From Rhodobacterales bacterium 32-66-9 (GTDB lineage: Bacteria > Pseudomonadota > Alphaproteobacteria > Rhodobacterales > Rhodobacteraceae), in the NCBI GenBank assembly GCA_002280405.1, contig NCDY01000004.1, positions 1 through 39,711 on the forward strand: a stretch of DNA of 39,711 nucleotides, written 5' to 3'. Positions 7,497-15,687 of this stretch are shown here, one piece after another. The notes beneath the pieces were generated by a model that searched no databases, was not told where the DNA came from, and saw only the letters and a list, made by a program, of their open reading frames with translations. The translations under genes and the position numbers were made by a program. The first letter of the stretch is position 1. Each line of letters begins with the position of its first letter.

Positions 7497-7868
7497 ATGA
7501 CCTTCCATTCCGCCATCAGCTATGCCCGGCCAGAAGCGCCGACCCGCTCACTCCGCTCGGTCGAATACGATCTTCTTGCGCAAGTTACACAGCGGCTGCG
7601 CACTGCTTGGGCCAACCGCGCGACCGACTTTCCCGCGCTGGTCCGGGCGCTTACCGACAATTCCCAACTCTGGTCCACGCTCGCCTCGGACGTGGCGCTG
7701 CCCGGAAACGGACTGCCTGCCGCCCTACGCGCCCGGCTTTTCTACCTGTACGAATTCACCGTTCATCACAGCCGCTCGGTCCTGGACGAGAAGGCCAGCG
7801 TCGGGGTGCTGACGGACATCAACATGGCAGTGATGCGGGGCCTGCGCGGCGACGGGGGCGCAGCATGA
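7497..7868 (+). CDS. flaF: Flagellin secretion chaperone/regulator FlaF
   Basis: This 123-residue protein has FlaF family features: an early YARPEAPTRSLRSVEYDLLAQVT block, then NRATDFPALVRALTDNSQLWSTLASDVA and LRARLFYLYEFTVHHSR. In Caulobacter and rhizobia FlaF is needed for flagellin synthesis and export, probably by binding flagellin, while FlbT acts in the opposite direction. It lies directly after the flagellin gene and overlaps flbT by four bases (ATGA), the standard alphaproteobacterial order. If FlaF binds the C-terminal flagellin region, the altered flagellin beside it would escape this control; that is an inference. Confidence 0.93.
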   Translation: MTFHSAISYARPEAPTRSLRSVEYDLLAQVTQRLRTAWANRATDFPALVRALTDNSQLWSTLASDVALPGNGLPAALRARLFYLYEFTVHHSRSVLDEKASVGVLTDINMAVMRGLRGDGGAA

Positions 7869-8269
7869 CCGGTCTCGTCCTCAAGCTTGGGCCGCATGAA
7901 AGGGTACTGATCAACGGCGCGGTGATCGAGAACGGCGAAAAACGCTCGCGTCTTGCAATCATGACCCCAAACGCAAACATTCTGCGTCTGCGTGACGCCA
8001 TCCACCCCGAGGCGGTAAACACCCCGGTTCGCCGGGTCTGCTACATCGCACAACTCGTACTTACTGGTGACGCTGACGCAGAAGAAGCCAAGCTGCAACT
8101 GCTCCGCGGAATCGAACAGCTCAGTCAGGTATTGACGGACTACGATAGCCGCACACAGCTGACCGCCGCAAGCCGTGCGGTGATGGAGAATCAGCACTAT
8201 CAAGCCCTTAAGTCACTGCGGGCGCTGCTTCCACGAGAGGAGCGGCTTTTCGCCGCCAGCAGGGCATGA
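7865..8269 (+). CDS. flbT: Flagellin mRNA regulator FlbT
   Basis: This 134-residue protein is FlbT by its pattern: LVLKLGPHERVLINGAVIEN near the start, then LRLRDAIHPEAVNTPVRRVCY and YYxAL-like NQHYQALKSLRALLPREE at the end. FlbT in Caulobacter represses flagellin translation by promoting decay of its mRNA through the 5' leader. The ATG overlaps the flaF stop and the gene in turn overlaps the DUF1217 gene, so the three are translationally coupled. The open frame extends upstream to 7607, but that part is inside flaF and is not used. Several stem-loops in the flagellin leader are possible targets. Confidence 0.93.
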   Translation: MTGLVLKLGPHERVLINGAVIENGEKRSRLAIMTPNANILRLRDAIHPEAVNTPVRRVCYIAQLVLTGDADAEEAKLQLLRGIEQLSQVLTDYDSRTQLTAASRAVMENQHYQALKSLRALLPREERLFAASRA

Positions 8270-9063
8270 GTTTCACCCCCATCCTGCCACTGTCCGGGCT
8301 CACTGGCTGGGGGTTTCTGAAGCGGACGATGGCGCGGCAGCAGGCTGTGCAGCAGTCTCTTCCCGCGCAACAGCGGGACGAGGCCTACTTTCGCGACCGT
8401 ATCGGCAAAGCGGACACCGCCGAAAAACTGGTGAACGACAAACGACTTTTGCGCATCGCCCTTACCGCTTTCGGGCTTGAGGGCGATGTGAACAGCAAGG
8501 CCTTCATCCAGAAGATTTTGGAGGGTGGTACGCTGAAGGAAGGCAGTCTGGCCAACAAGCTGGCTGACAAGCAATACCAGAAGTTCGCCTCGGCGTTTGG
8601 CTATGGAGACTATTCGGTTCCACGGACCAAGATATCCACATTTCCCGACGAGATTCTTGCTCAGTTCCGATCCCGCAGCTTTGAGAAGGAGGTTGGCCTG
8701 CAGAACAACACCTATCGCCTGGCCATGAATGCCGAACGCGAAATTCAGGCTCTGGCGGGTAAGTCCACGAGCGAGACGGCGAAGTGGTATACTCTTCTTG
8801 GCAATGCCCCGATGCGCGAAGTCATGCAGACAGCATTGGGGCTGCCGAAGAGCTTTTCCGCCATCGACATCGACCAGCAGGTCGGGGTGCTGAAGGCGAG
8901 GACCGAGGCTGCCTTCGGCGCAGCCGACCTTGGCCAATTCAAGGAACCGGAAAAAATGGAGGCGCTGGTCCGCCGCTTCCTCCTGCAGTCGGACATCCAG
9001 AGTCAGTCCTCAGCCAACTCGCCAGGGTCTGTCGCCCTTACACTCTTGCGTGGCCAAGCATGA
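8266..9063 (+). CDS. DUF1217-family flagellar protein
   Basis: This 265-residue protein of unknown role resembles the DUF1217 family, found beside flagellar genes in Rhodobacterales and Rhizobiales. Recognisable blocks are SGLTGWGFLKRTMARQQ, DRIGKADTAEKLVNDKRLL, LTAFGLEGDVNSKAFIQKIL and FASAFGYGD. It is predicted to be helical and soluble, with no signal peptide or membrane segment. It starts inside the flbT stop (ATGA), making it the last member of the flagellin-flaF-flbT unit, which suggests a role in filament assembly or export. No catalytic residues are evident. Confidence 0.75.
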   Translation: MSFTPILPLSGLTGWGFLKRTMARQQAVQQSLPAQQRDEAYFRDRIGKADTAEKLVNDKRLLRIALTAFGLEGDVNSKAFIQKILEGGTLKEGSLANKLADKQYQKFASAFGYGDYSVPRTKISTFPDEILAQFRSRSFEKEVGLQNNTYRLAMNAEREIQALAGKSTSETAKWYTLLGNAPMREVMQTALGLPKSFSAIDIDQQVGVLKARTEAAFGAADLGQFKEPEKMEALVRRFLLQSDIQSQSSANSPGSVALTLLRGQA

Positions 9064-9766
9064 TGCCCGGGTGAAAATCCCGGCGCAGCGCGAAACATCG
9101 AACAGGCCAGAGAGACACTGTTCACTGCAATCGGGTGACGCTTCATGACCAAGCGGCACCGGGATCGCTTCCGGCGTGAGGTGAGGGCGATGCAGATCGC
9201 CGAGGATGGATGTGACCATCCGGTGTGGAACAGATAGAGACCAACCGCAGTGTGATCCGGAACATTCAGCGCAAGACAGCGCATGCCTTTGAATGTTCGG
9301 CAGCGACCGATTGCCGTGCATTCACGCTGCCTGCCGCCGATCATCCTTAACTCTCCAGCAATTCCCCGACTTCCTCTGCAAGCCGGTTCAGGTGTCCGGC
9401 CCGGCTCTCTCCGCGCCAACAACGGCTCTGGGCCGCGGCCTTGGCGCCATTCCCCGCAATGGTCGAAGCCACAACGTTGATCCGGGTGGTCCCGCCAGGG
9501 ACAGCCATCGGTTTCCGCATCACGGCCCGCGAGGCTCTTCTGCGTTGTCCAGCTGTCCGCCGCAGCCAGCTTGCCAACTGTGCGCCAGAAACTGCCGTGT
9601 CGGAATGGTATCTGCGACGGATATGCCTGAATGAGACCTTTCGACGCGGGGTTGAGGAGGCACTACCGCAGATGGCCGTTCCGTGCCGGGTCTTACAATT
9701 TGCCTTTGCCATGCCGCAGGCTTTGCCTAACCTGTCGGGAAGGGTGAATTCGAGGGATCCAGGAGA
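9064..9766. other. Gene-free region of about 700 bp with inverted repeats
   Basis: No convincing gene was found on either strand; the frames present have no recognisable domain or ribosome-binding site. A weak hairpin (CCGGG, seven-base loop, CCCGG at 9067-9083) follows the DUF1217 stop and may end that operon. GAACATTC at 9260-9267 is repeated inverted at 9291-9298, enclosing a second pair (GCGC, loop AAGACA, GCGC). A plus-strand frame at 9441-9839 is open but unrecognised. The region may hold the kinase promoter, a small RNA or decayed gene remains. Confidence 0.5.
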
Positions 9767-11107
9767 GTGCCAAGTCCCGCAACCGCTTCGTTTCGCCATC
9801 GCGGCATGCCGATGGAAGCCTCGACCTTGCGAACGCTGAATCAGTTCGCGGTCGACCTGATTCAGATTCCCAGCACCGAAGATCTGTTCTGGTACGTCGC
9901 GCAGAACGTGGTGGGCAGGTTGAACTTTGTCGATTGCGTGATCTATCAGGCCAACGAAGAACAGACTGACCTTCGACAGGTAGCAGCCTGGGGCGACAAG
10001 AACCCTTTTGGACGCAACATACTGAATCCTCTTATCATTCCTTTTGGCCGTGGGATCACCGGGAAGGTGGCTCAGACCCGGCGGCCGGTCATTGTCGATG
10101 ATCTCTTGAGCGATCAGAACTACATTCCGGATACCCGGCCGGCGCGGTCGGAAATCTGCGTTCCGTTGCTTCTTCGCGGGCGCGTCGTGGGAGTGATCGA
10201 CAGCGAACACCCCGATCCACAGGCCTTTGGCGACGTCGAGCTGGAGATACTGGACACGGTGGCCGCGATGACAGGTGCCAAGCTGGAGCTTCTGGCCGAA
10301 GCGCAACGTTCGGCGCAAAGATACCGCGAGCTTGTGGCTTCACATGAGCAACTGAGCGAGGAAGTGTCGGCACGAAAGGCGCTTGAAGCGAAGCTGTTCG
10401 AAGCGCGCAGGCTGGAATCGATCGGCAAGTTGACCGGGCGCTTCGCGCATGAATTCAACAATCTCCTCACGGTTGTGCTAGGCAATCTGGAGGTTGCCGA
10501 AGCGGATCCGTCGACCGCGGCGGCACGGCAGGGCCTGCGGGATGCCCGCCTGGCCGGAGAACGGGGCGCGAAGCTGGTGCGCGACATGCTGTCTTTCGCG
10601 CAACGCACCCGTCTGAACCGGGTGGATGCAGATCTGAACCTGATAGTCGCAGGATTTGCCGACCGCCAGCCTGCGACCTGCGCGGAGCGGCTGGCATTTG
10701 ATCTGCGCGATGGACTTTGGCCTGTTTCGGTCGATGCGAAGGCCGTGGACGAGATCCTGAAAAACCTGGTCGAGAACGCGCTGGATGCAATGGGTCGCGA
10801 AGGCACGGTCGTGATCCGCACCGAGAATGTCCAAAAGTTGATGACCGAGGAGCCGACCGCTCTGCAAGGACCGCCGCCCGGAAGCTATGTGCGGCTGAGC
10901 GTCGTGGACACGGGTGCCGGTATCCCGCGCGAGCGCATTTCGCAGATATTTGATCCATTCTACACGACGAAGCCCGTGGGGTCGGGGACCGGACTTGGCC
11001 TGTCCATCGTCCAGGGGCTGACGCACCAGATGGGCGGAACCGTGACGGTCGTTTCCGAAACTGATAACGGCAGCACCTTCCGGCTGCTATTTCCCGCGAT
11101 CAAGTGA
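9767..11107 (+). CDS. GAF-domain sensor histidine kinase, soluble
   Basis: This is a kinase of up to 446 residues with no membrane segment. A GAF domain fills about 20-175, followed by a short coiled coil. The HisKA box KLTGRFAHEFNNLL has the phosphorylated His228. The ATP-binding domain has an N-box (LKNLVENALDAM), DTGAGIP, FDPFYTTK and GTGLGLSIVQG. The HEFNNLL form is that of CckA-like and hybrid kinases, yet there is no receiver domain and no response-regulator gene nearby. It should pass phosphate to a distant regulator or phosphotransferase. The start is uncertain: GTG at 9767 lies directly against AGGAGA, so ATG at 9806 or 9812 is possible. Placement inside a flagellar region suggests motility control. 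Confidence 0.9.
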   Translation: MPSPATASFRHRGMPMEASTLRTLNQFAVDLIQIPSTEDLFWYVAQNVVGRLNFVDCVIYQANEEQTDLRQVAAWGDKNPFGRNILNPLIIPFGRGITGKVAQTRRPVIVDDLLSDQNYIPDTRPARSEICVPLLLRGRVVGVIDSEHPDPQAFGDVELEILDTVAAMTGAKLELLAEAQRSAQRYRELVASHEQLSEEVSARKALEAKLFEARRLESIGKLTGRFAHEFNNLLTVVLGNLEVAEADPSTAAARQGLRDARLAGERGAKLVRDMLSFAQRTRLNRVDADLNLIVAGFADRQPATCAERLAFDLRDGLWPVSVDAKAVDEILKNLVENALDAMGREGTVVIRTENVQKLMTEEPTALQGPPPGSYVRLSVVDTGAGIPRERISQIFDPFYTTKPVGSGTGLGLSIVQGLTHQMGGTVTVVSETDNGSTFRLLFPAIK

Positions 11108-11122
11108 CGTGGGAACACTTTG

Positions 11123-11130
11123 TTAACCAT
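11123..11130 (+). promoter_or_regulatory. CtrA half-site TTAACCAT before the dioxygenase gene
   Basis: TTAACCAT is an exact copy of the eight-base CtrA half-site described in Caulobacter. It lies in the 63-base gap after the kinase gene and 41 bases before the dioxygenase start. It could place the dioxygenase-exporter pair under the same cell-cycle/motility control as the flagellar genes, but a chance match is possible. Confidence 0.35.
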
Positions 11131-11170
11131 GGATCCGTAGCCTTGCCCTCCCAAAAAAACGGAGGATTCG

Positions 11171-12241
11171 ATGGCTGCTTCTTTGGCTTTTGCGAGTGTT
11201 CAGGCGGACGAGCTGCCGTTGATCGATGTGGGCGTCTTGCGCCACGGGTCGCCTGCAGAGATCAGACGCGTGGCCGAACGGATTGGGGCCGCCGCGCGGG
11301 ATATCGGCTTTTTCCGGGTCTGCAATCACGGTGTGGACCCGGAGCTGATCCTGTCGACCTACCGCGCCGCCGAGGAGTTCTTTTCCCGGCCAGAGGAACA
11401 GAAGCTGCGCCTCTACATCGGCCATAGCCCAAATCATCGCGGCTATGTGCCGTTCTCGGAACGCGGCGACTATGCCGACGAGGTGCATCGCAACTACGAG
11501 GCCTTCGACCTCGGGCTGGACCTGCCGCGGGACGATCCGGACTTCCTGGCCGGAAACCTTGTGTTGGGCCCCAACGTCTGGCCCGAAATCGCCGGCTTCC
11601 GCACGACCGTGTCGCACTATTACGCGAAAGTGGCCGACCTTGGTCAGCTGATCTGTTCGGCGCTGGAGCTTTTCCTGGGCCTGCCGAAGGGCGCGATCAC
11701 CGGCAACATGACCAAGCCGGTATCGCAGTTGCGCCTGCTGCACTATGTCCGGCCCGACGTGACGACGGATCACGGATCGGTCAACATGGGCGCGCATACC
11801 GACTATGAGTGCCTGACGCTGTTGCACACCCGGAACGAGGGTTTGCAGGTCCTGGCGCAGGACAACCGCTGGATCGACGTGCCGGTGGACCATGGGGTCT
11901 ATGTGGTCAATATTGGCGACATGCTGGAGGCCTGGACAAACGGTATCCTTCGCTCGACACCGCATCGTGTTGTCAATCGCAGCCGCGAGCGCTTCTCGAT
12001 TCCCTATTTCGTGGCAGCCAACCATGACACGGTGATCCAGCCCTTTCCGCAGCTCGTGCAGGATGGCAACTGCGCGAAATACGAGCCGTTTCAGGCCGGG
12101 GCGCATCTGGAACGCATGCTGCTGCGCGACTTTCCGTATCTGCGTCGCAGGCAGCGGCTGGGCGCGGCGGGCGGGCTGGAAGCGGCCAGGATGTCCTACA
12201 CGAACCCGTTCGAGACCCGGATCCAGCGGAGCACTGTGTAG
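11171..12241 (+). CDS. 2-oxoglutarate/Fe(II) dioxygenase, isopenicillin N synthase family
   Basis: This 356-residue non-haem iron oxygenase has an N-terminal DIOX_N region (LPLIDVGVL, ARDIGFFRVCNHGV) and a jelly-roll core. The iron ligands are His209 and Asp211 (GAHTDYECLTLL) and His265 (STPHRVVN), and Arg274-x-Ser276 (ERFSIPYF) binds the 2-oxoacid. Related proteins hydroxylate, desaturate or cyclise small molecules. The substrate cannot be read from the sequence. The ATG has a GGAGG ribosome-binding site. Three bases after the stop begins a LysE-type exporter, so the pair may make and export, or detoxify, one amino-acid-like compound. Confidence 0.88.
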   Translation: MAASLAFASVQADELPLIDVGVLRHGSPAEIRRVAERIGAAARDIGFFRVCNHGVDPELILSTYRAAEEFFSRPEEQKLRLYIGHSPNHRGYVPFSERGDYADEVHRNYEAFDLGLDLPRDDPDFLAGNLVLGPNVWPEIAGFRTTVSHYYAKVADLGQLICSALELFLGLPKGAITGNMTKPVSQLRLLHYVRPDVTTDHGSVNMGAHTDYECLTLLHTRNEGLQVLAQDNRWIDVPVDHGVYVVNIGDMLEAWTNGILRSTPHRVVNRSRERFSIPYFVAANHDTVIQPFPQLVQDGNCAKYEPFQAGAHLERMLLRDFPYLRRRQRLGAAGGLEAARMSYTNPFETRIQRSTV

Positions 12242-12244
12242 ACC

Positions 12245-12913
12245 ATGCCCCCGCTCGACTCGATTCTTGCTGTCACGCTCGCCGGTCTTGCCCTGAGTGC
12301 CACGCCGGGGCCGTCAATGCTTTACGTCCTGTCGCGCACGGTCGGGCAAAGCCGTTCTGCCGGGTTTGCATCCGCGCTTGGCCTCTGTCTGGGTGGAGTG
12401 CTTCTGGCAATCGCGACGGCCTGGGGCCTCGGCTCGGTGTTCATGACGTCCGACGAGCTGGTTCTGGCGCTGAAATACCTTGGCGCCGCATACCTGGTCT
12501 GGCTGGGTTTGGGGATGATCCGTGAGGCACGCGCCAATGCCCGGGAAGATCTTGCCGCGACCGAAGTTGTCCGCAGGCCGCTTGCGCATATCATGTGGCA
12601 GGGGGTTCTGGTCGAGCTTCTGAACCCCAAGACCGTGTTGTTCTTCGCGTTGTTTCTGCCGCCCTTCGTGACGCAGGATAGAGGAACGGCGGGCGCGGGC
12701 GATGTCACGCTGCAACTGCTGCTTCTGGGGATACTTGTGCCTCTCACGGCGATTCCGGCCGATCTGGTCGTGGCCTGGATGGGCGGCGCGATGGCCCGGG
12801 TCCTGAACGAAAGCCGAAAGGCGCGGGAAGCGATGGCCTGGGCAGCGGGACTGGTGTTGATCGGGATTGCCGCGAGTCTGGTTTGGGACCGCCTGCAAAT
12901 CGCCTTCACATGA
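12245..12913 (+). CDS. LysE/RhtB-family amino acid exporter
   Basis: This 222-residue inner-membrane protein has about six hydrophobic helices. It opens with the family signature LAGLALSATPGPSMLYVLSRTVGQSRSAG (split here as ATPGPSML and GFASALGLCLGG), and has the later conserved LLNPKTVLFFALFLPPF. Members export amino acids, homoserine lactone or related compounds by proton exchange. It follows the dioxygenase by three bases and is likely co-transcribed with it; the exported compound is unknown. Its last eight bases overlap the 3' end of fliI on the other strand. Confidence 0.9.
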   Translation: MPPLDSILAVTLAGLALSATPGPSMLYVLSRTVGQSRSAGFASALGLCLGGVLLAIATAWGLGSVFMTSDELVLALKYLGAAYLVWLGLGMIREARANAREDLAATEVVRRPLAHIMWQGVLVELLNPKTVLFFALFLPPFVTQDRGTAGAGDVTLQLLLLGILVPLTAIPADLVVAWMGGAMARVLNESRKAREAMAWAAGLVLIGIAASLVWDRLQIAFT

Positions 12914-14243
12914 CCGGTCGCGCCGACGACGACTGCACGGCCAGACTGGTCTTGAGCCGTTCGAAGCTTCCCACGACCCCGGAAGCAGGGGCGCTTTCGG
13001 CGAGAAAGCCGTCAAGTTGTGGCCAGACCTTGATTGCCCGATCAATCAACGGGTCCGATCCCTGGGCATAGAGCCCGGCCTGGATCATCATCTCGGCCCG
13101 GTCATAGGCACCAAGCAACCGCCGTGCTTCGCCGATCATCGCGTTCTCGTCTTCGTTGGCCGCCTCCGGCAAGGACCGCGATACGGACCGCAGAAGGTCG
13201 ATGGCGGGAAACCGCCCGCGTTCGGCGATCCGGCGGTCCATCACGACATGGCCGTCCAGCACCCCGCGCAGGATGTCGGCCACCGGCTCTTCCATGTCAG
13301 AGCCCGCAACCAGCACCGAGAAGACCGCCGTGATGTCCCCCTTGCCTTCGGGTCCGGGTCCGGCGCGTTCGGCAAGACCCATGATCGCCTGGGTCAGTGA
13401 CGGCGGGAAGCCCCGCAGCGAGGCCCCTTCGCCGCCCGCGAGCGCGACCTCGCGATGCGCCTCGGCGAAACGGGTGACGCTATCGACCAGCAACAGGACA
13501 TGCCTGCCCTGATCACGGAAGTGTTCGGCCACCGCCATTGCAGTCAGCGCACACATGCGCCGCATCAGGGGCGACTGGTCCGAGGTTGCGGTGACAACGA
13601 CGCTGCGCGCCATGCCGACCGGGCCAAGCACCCTTTCCGTGAACTCGCGCAGCTCGCGACCGCGCTCGCCGACCAGTGCGATGACGACGACATCAGCCTC
13701 GATCCCGCGGGCGAACTTGGCCAGAAGCGAGGATTTCCCGACACCCGACCCCGCGAATAGTCCGATCCGCTGGCCGCGCACCAGCGGGAGCAGCGTATCG
13801 AACACCGCGACCCCGGTTTCCAGTCGCGCGCCCAGACGGCGACGGCCAGCTGCGGGCGGGGCGGGCGCGCGCAAGGCACGCGGATGCGGTCCGCGCAACA
13901 AGGGTCGGCCATCGAGGGCTTGCCCGGTCGCGTCGATGATCCGCCCGACCCAGCTGTCGTCCGGCGCAATTTCGGCCTTGCCCAGAAGCTCAACCCTGTC
14001 ATCGATGGCCATGCCGTCGCCCGAGGCATCGGGCAGCACGCTGGCGCGTCCGGGAACCAGACGCAGGACTTCTCCTCCCGCAGTGCCGTCGCGGCTGTGG
14101 ATCAGCACCCGATCACCGATGGTCGCGGTTTCCAGCCCCGTCACATCGATCAGCCCGCGGCGGGTTTCCACGATCCGGCCGACCCGTCGCACGGGTGCGC
14201 TCGTGGCGATTTCTGCCAATAGACCATCAAAAAGCCCAGCCAC
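12906..14243 (-). CDS. fliI: Flagellum-specific export ATPase FliI
   Basis: This 445-residue ATPase of the flagellar type III export system is related to the F1 beta subunit. The Walker A motif GSGVGKSS is at about 165-172, Walker B HVLLLVDSVTRFA is at about 248-260, and FPPSLTQAIMGLAERAG is the family box. FliI with FliH brings substrates to the FlhA/FlhB gate. I chose a GTG start at 14243 because an AGGGAG ribosome-binding site lies six bases upstream and the protein then begins AGLFDGLLAE. The open frame to 14636 runs into flgB and is not used. It is transcribed away from the flgB operon. Confidence 0.95.
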   Translation of the reverse strand: MAGLFDGLLAEIATSAPVRRVGRIVETRRGLIDVTGLETATIGDRVLIHSRDGTAGGEVLRLVPGRASVLPDASGDGMAIDDRVELLGKAEIAPDDSWVGRIIDATGQALDGRPLLRGPHPRALRAPAPPAAGRRRLGARLETGVAVFDTLLPLVRGQRIGLFAGSGVGKSSLLAKFARGIEADVVVIALVGERGRELREFTERVLGPVGMARSVVVTATSDQSPLMRRMCALTAMAVAEHFRDQGRHVLLLVDSVTRFAEAHREVALAGGEGASLRGFPPSLTQAIMGLAERAGPGPEGKGDITAVFSVLVAGSDMEEPVADILRGVLDGHVVMDRRIAERGRFPAIDLLRSVSRSLPEAANEDENAMIGEARRLLGAYDRAEMMIQAGLYAQGSDPLIDRAIKVWPQLDGFLAESAPASGVVGSFERLKTSLAVQSSSARPVM

Positions 14244-14327
14244 GGGATTCTCCCTTTGTTCGCTCTCAACCGTTTCTAAACGAATCACCCTTAAGCCTTG
14301 GTGAAGCAGGTCGAGGGAGAAGCCCCG

Positions 14328-14711
14328 ATGTTCGATAAACTGGAACTCACCCGGATGGCGCAGTCGCTGGCCACCTACTCCGGGGCACGCATGGCGGTGA
14401 TCGCACGCAATGTCGCGAATGCCGATACCCCTGGCTTCAAAGCCAAGGACATGCCCGCCTTTTCCGAGGTCTTCGCCGAAGACACCGGCACCATGCGTGC
14501 CACGCGGCCCGGGCACCTGATGTCCGCATCGCCGGCGGCCCTGCCCACGCCCGATGTCGCCAGGGGGCGTGAGGCCCCGAACGGAAACTCGGTCTCGCTG
14601 GAGGCCGAGATGGTCAAATCGGTCGAGGCGCGGCAATCGCAGGAAATGGCCCTTGCGATCTATCGTGCGACCTCGGACGTGATCCGGGCCAGTCTTGGCC
14701 GGCCGAGGTGA
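14328..14711 (+). CDS. flgB: Flagellar proximal rod protein FlgB
   Basis: This 127-residue rod protein begins MFDKLELTRMAQSLATYSGA and contains the Flg_bb_rod box VIARNVANADTPGFKAKD. The C-terminal helix (VKSVEARQSQEMALAIYRA) is also typical. FlgB joins FliE at the base of the rod. The ATG at 14328 has a GAGGGAGAAG ribosome-binding site; an earlier in-frame ATG at 14298 has none. It is the first gene of a nine-gene plus-strand operon running to 18842. A TTAA-N7-TGAA sequence at 14291-14305 is a weak CtrA-like site in the divergent promoter shared with fliI. Confidence 0.95.
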   Translation: MFDKLELTRMAQSLATYSGARMAVIARNVANADTPGFKAKDMPAFSEVFAEDTGTMRATRPGHLMSASPAALPTPDVARGREAPNGNSVSLEAEMVKSVEARQSQEMALAIYRATSDVIRASLGRPR

Positions 14712-14722
14712 GAGGGTAGCAC

Positions 14723-15106
14723 ATGGGCAATGACCTGATCTCTTCCCTCGCCTTTGCGGCCTCCGGCATGGAGACGCAGGCGATGCGGCTGCGGGCCGTC
14801 TCCGAAAACATCGCCAATGCCGATACGCCAGGCTATCGCCGCAAGGTCATGACCTTCGAACAGGCGATGGACACCGGCCTTGTCGTGGCCGGACCGGTCA
14901 AGCTGGACCAGGGCGAACTGACACGAATTTACGACCCCGGCCACCCATTGGCCGATGAAACCGGTTACTACGACGGCTCGAATGTCGATCTGGTGATCGA
15001 AATCGCTGACGCGCGCGAAGCGCAGCGCAGCTATGAGGCGAATCTCAGGATGTTCGACCAGACCCGTCAGATGACGCAAAGCCTGTTCGACCTGTTGCGC
15101 CGATAG
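14723..15106 (+). CDS. flgC: Flagellar rod protein FlgC
   Basis: This 127-residue protein has the rod signature AVSENIANADTPGYRRKV near the N-terminus and the FlgC-type C-terminus NVDLVIEIADAREAQRSYEANLRMFDQ, split by a short variable middle. It forms the proximal rod with FlgB and FlgF. It starts 11 bases after flgB with a GAGAGGGTAG sequence upstream and is 12 bases before fliE, in the normal flgB-flgC-fliE order. Confidence 0.95.
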   Translation: MGNDLISSLAFAASGMETQAMRLRAVSENIANADTPGYRRKVMTFEQAMDTGLVVAGPVKLDQGELTRIYDPGHPLADETGYYDGSNVDLVIEIADAREAQRSYEANLRMFDQTRQMTQSLFDLLRR

Positions 15107-15118
15107 AGGAGATCCAGA

Positions 15119-15409
15119 ATGGATATCAAGACCTCTTTCGTTTCCCAGGCCTATGCGAATGCCCGCAGCGCCGCCGCTCCGATGCCAAAGGCCGGGGCGG
15201 CGGGTGAGGGCTTCGCGAAGCTGGCCGGGGATTTCATGGGTGCTCTGCAAGAGCATGAGGCAACTGCACGCGCGGCAATGACCGGCGGTGCCGACCCGCA
15301 AGCCCTGGTGCAGGCGCTGGCCTCATCGCAACTTGCCGTCGAGACGGTCGCGACGGTGCGCGACCGCGTCGTCGAGGCTTACCAGGAAATCCTGAGGATG
15401 CCGGTATGA
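15119..15409 (+). CDS. fliE: Flagellar hook-basal body protein FliE
   Basis: This small 96-residue helical protein ends in the FliE pattern LASSQLAVETVATVRDRVVEAYQEILRMPV (central part). FliE joins the MS-ring and export gate to the rod and must be exported before other rod proteins. It begins after an AGAGGAGA ribosome-binding site and overlaps fliQ by four bases (ATGA), which couples rod-adaptor and gate synthesis. Confidence 0.93.
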   Translation: MDIKTSFVSQAYANARSAAAPMPKAGAAGEGFAKLAGDFMGALQEHEATARAAMTGGADPQALVQALASSQLAVETVATVRDRVVEAYQEILRMPV

Positions 15410-15684
15410 CGGGCGGCATGACCGAGGCGATGATCTTCGACCTGACGCGCCAGGGGCTTTGGGTCTCGGTGGTGATGTCGGCGCCGCTTCTGGCCGTGGC
15501 GCTGGTGGTTGGGGTGGTGATCGGCCTCTTCCAGGCGCTGACATCGGTGCAGGAGATGACCCTGACCTTTGTTCCGAAAGCCGCGGCGATGCTCGCAGTC
15601 TTCTGGCTGTCAATGAGCTTCATGACCAATTCGTTGGTGTCGTTCTTTACCGACACGCTGATCCCACAGATCGCAGGGGGCTAA
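15406..15684 (+). CDS. fliQ: Flagellar export gate protein FliQ
   Basis: This 92-residue inner-membrane protein has two hydrophobic helices, about residues 20-42 and 58-80. The family segment VVIGLFQALTSVQEMTLTF joins them. FliQ, with FliP and FliR, forms the export channel in the MS-ring centre. The ATG at 15406 overlaps the fliE stop; a second in-frame ATG four codons on (15418) is an alternative start. Three bases separate it from flgF. Confidence 0.95.
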   Translation: MTGGMTEAMIFDLTRQGLWVSVVMSAPLLAVALVVGVVIGLFQALTSVQEMTLTFVPKAAAMLAVFWLSMSFMTNSLVSFFTDTLIPQIAGG

Positions 15685-15687
15685 AAG

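Noticed and set aside
9441..9839. Plus-strand open frame of 132 codons in the gap before the kinase
   Set aside because: It overlaps the kinase start, has no ribosome-binding site or recognisable domain, and its Arg/Cys/Pro-rich composition resembles non-coding frames.
14244..14636. Longer N-terminus for FliI starting at 14636
   Set aside because: It would run through the start of flgB; the GTG at 14243 has a good ribosome-binding site and gives a normal FliI length.
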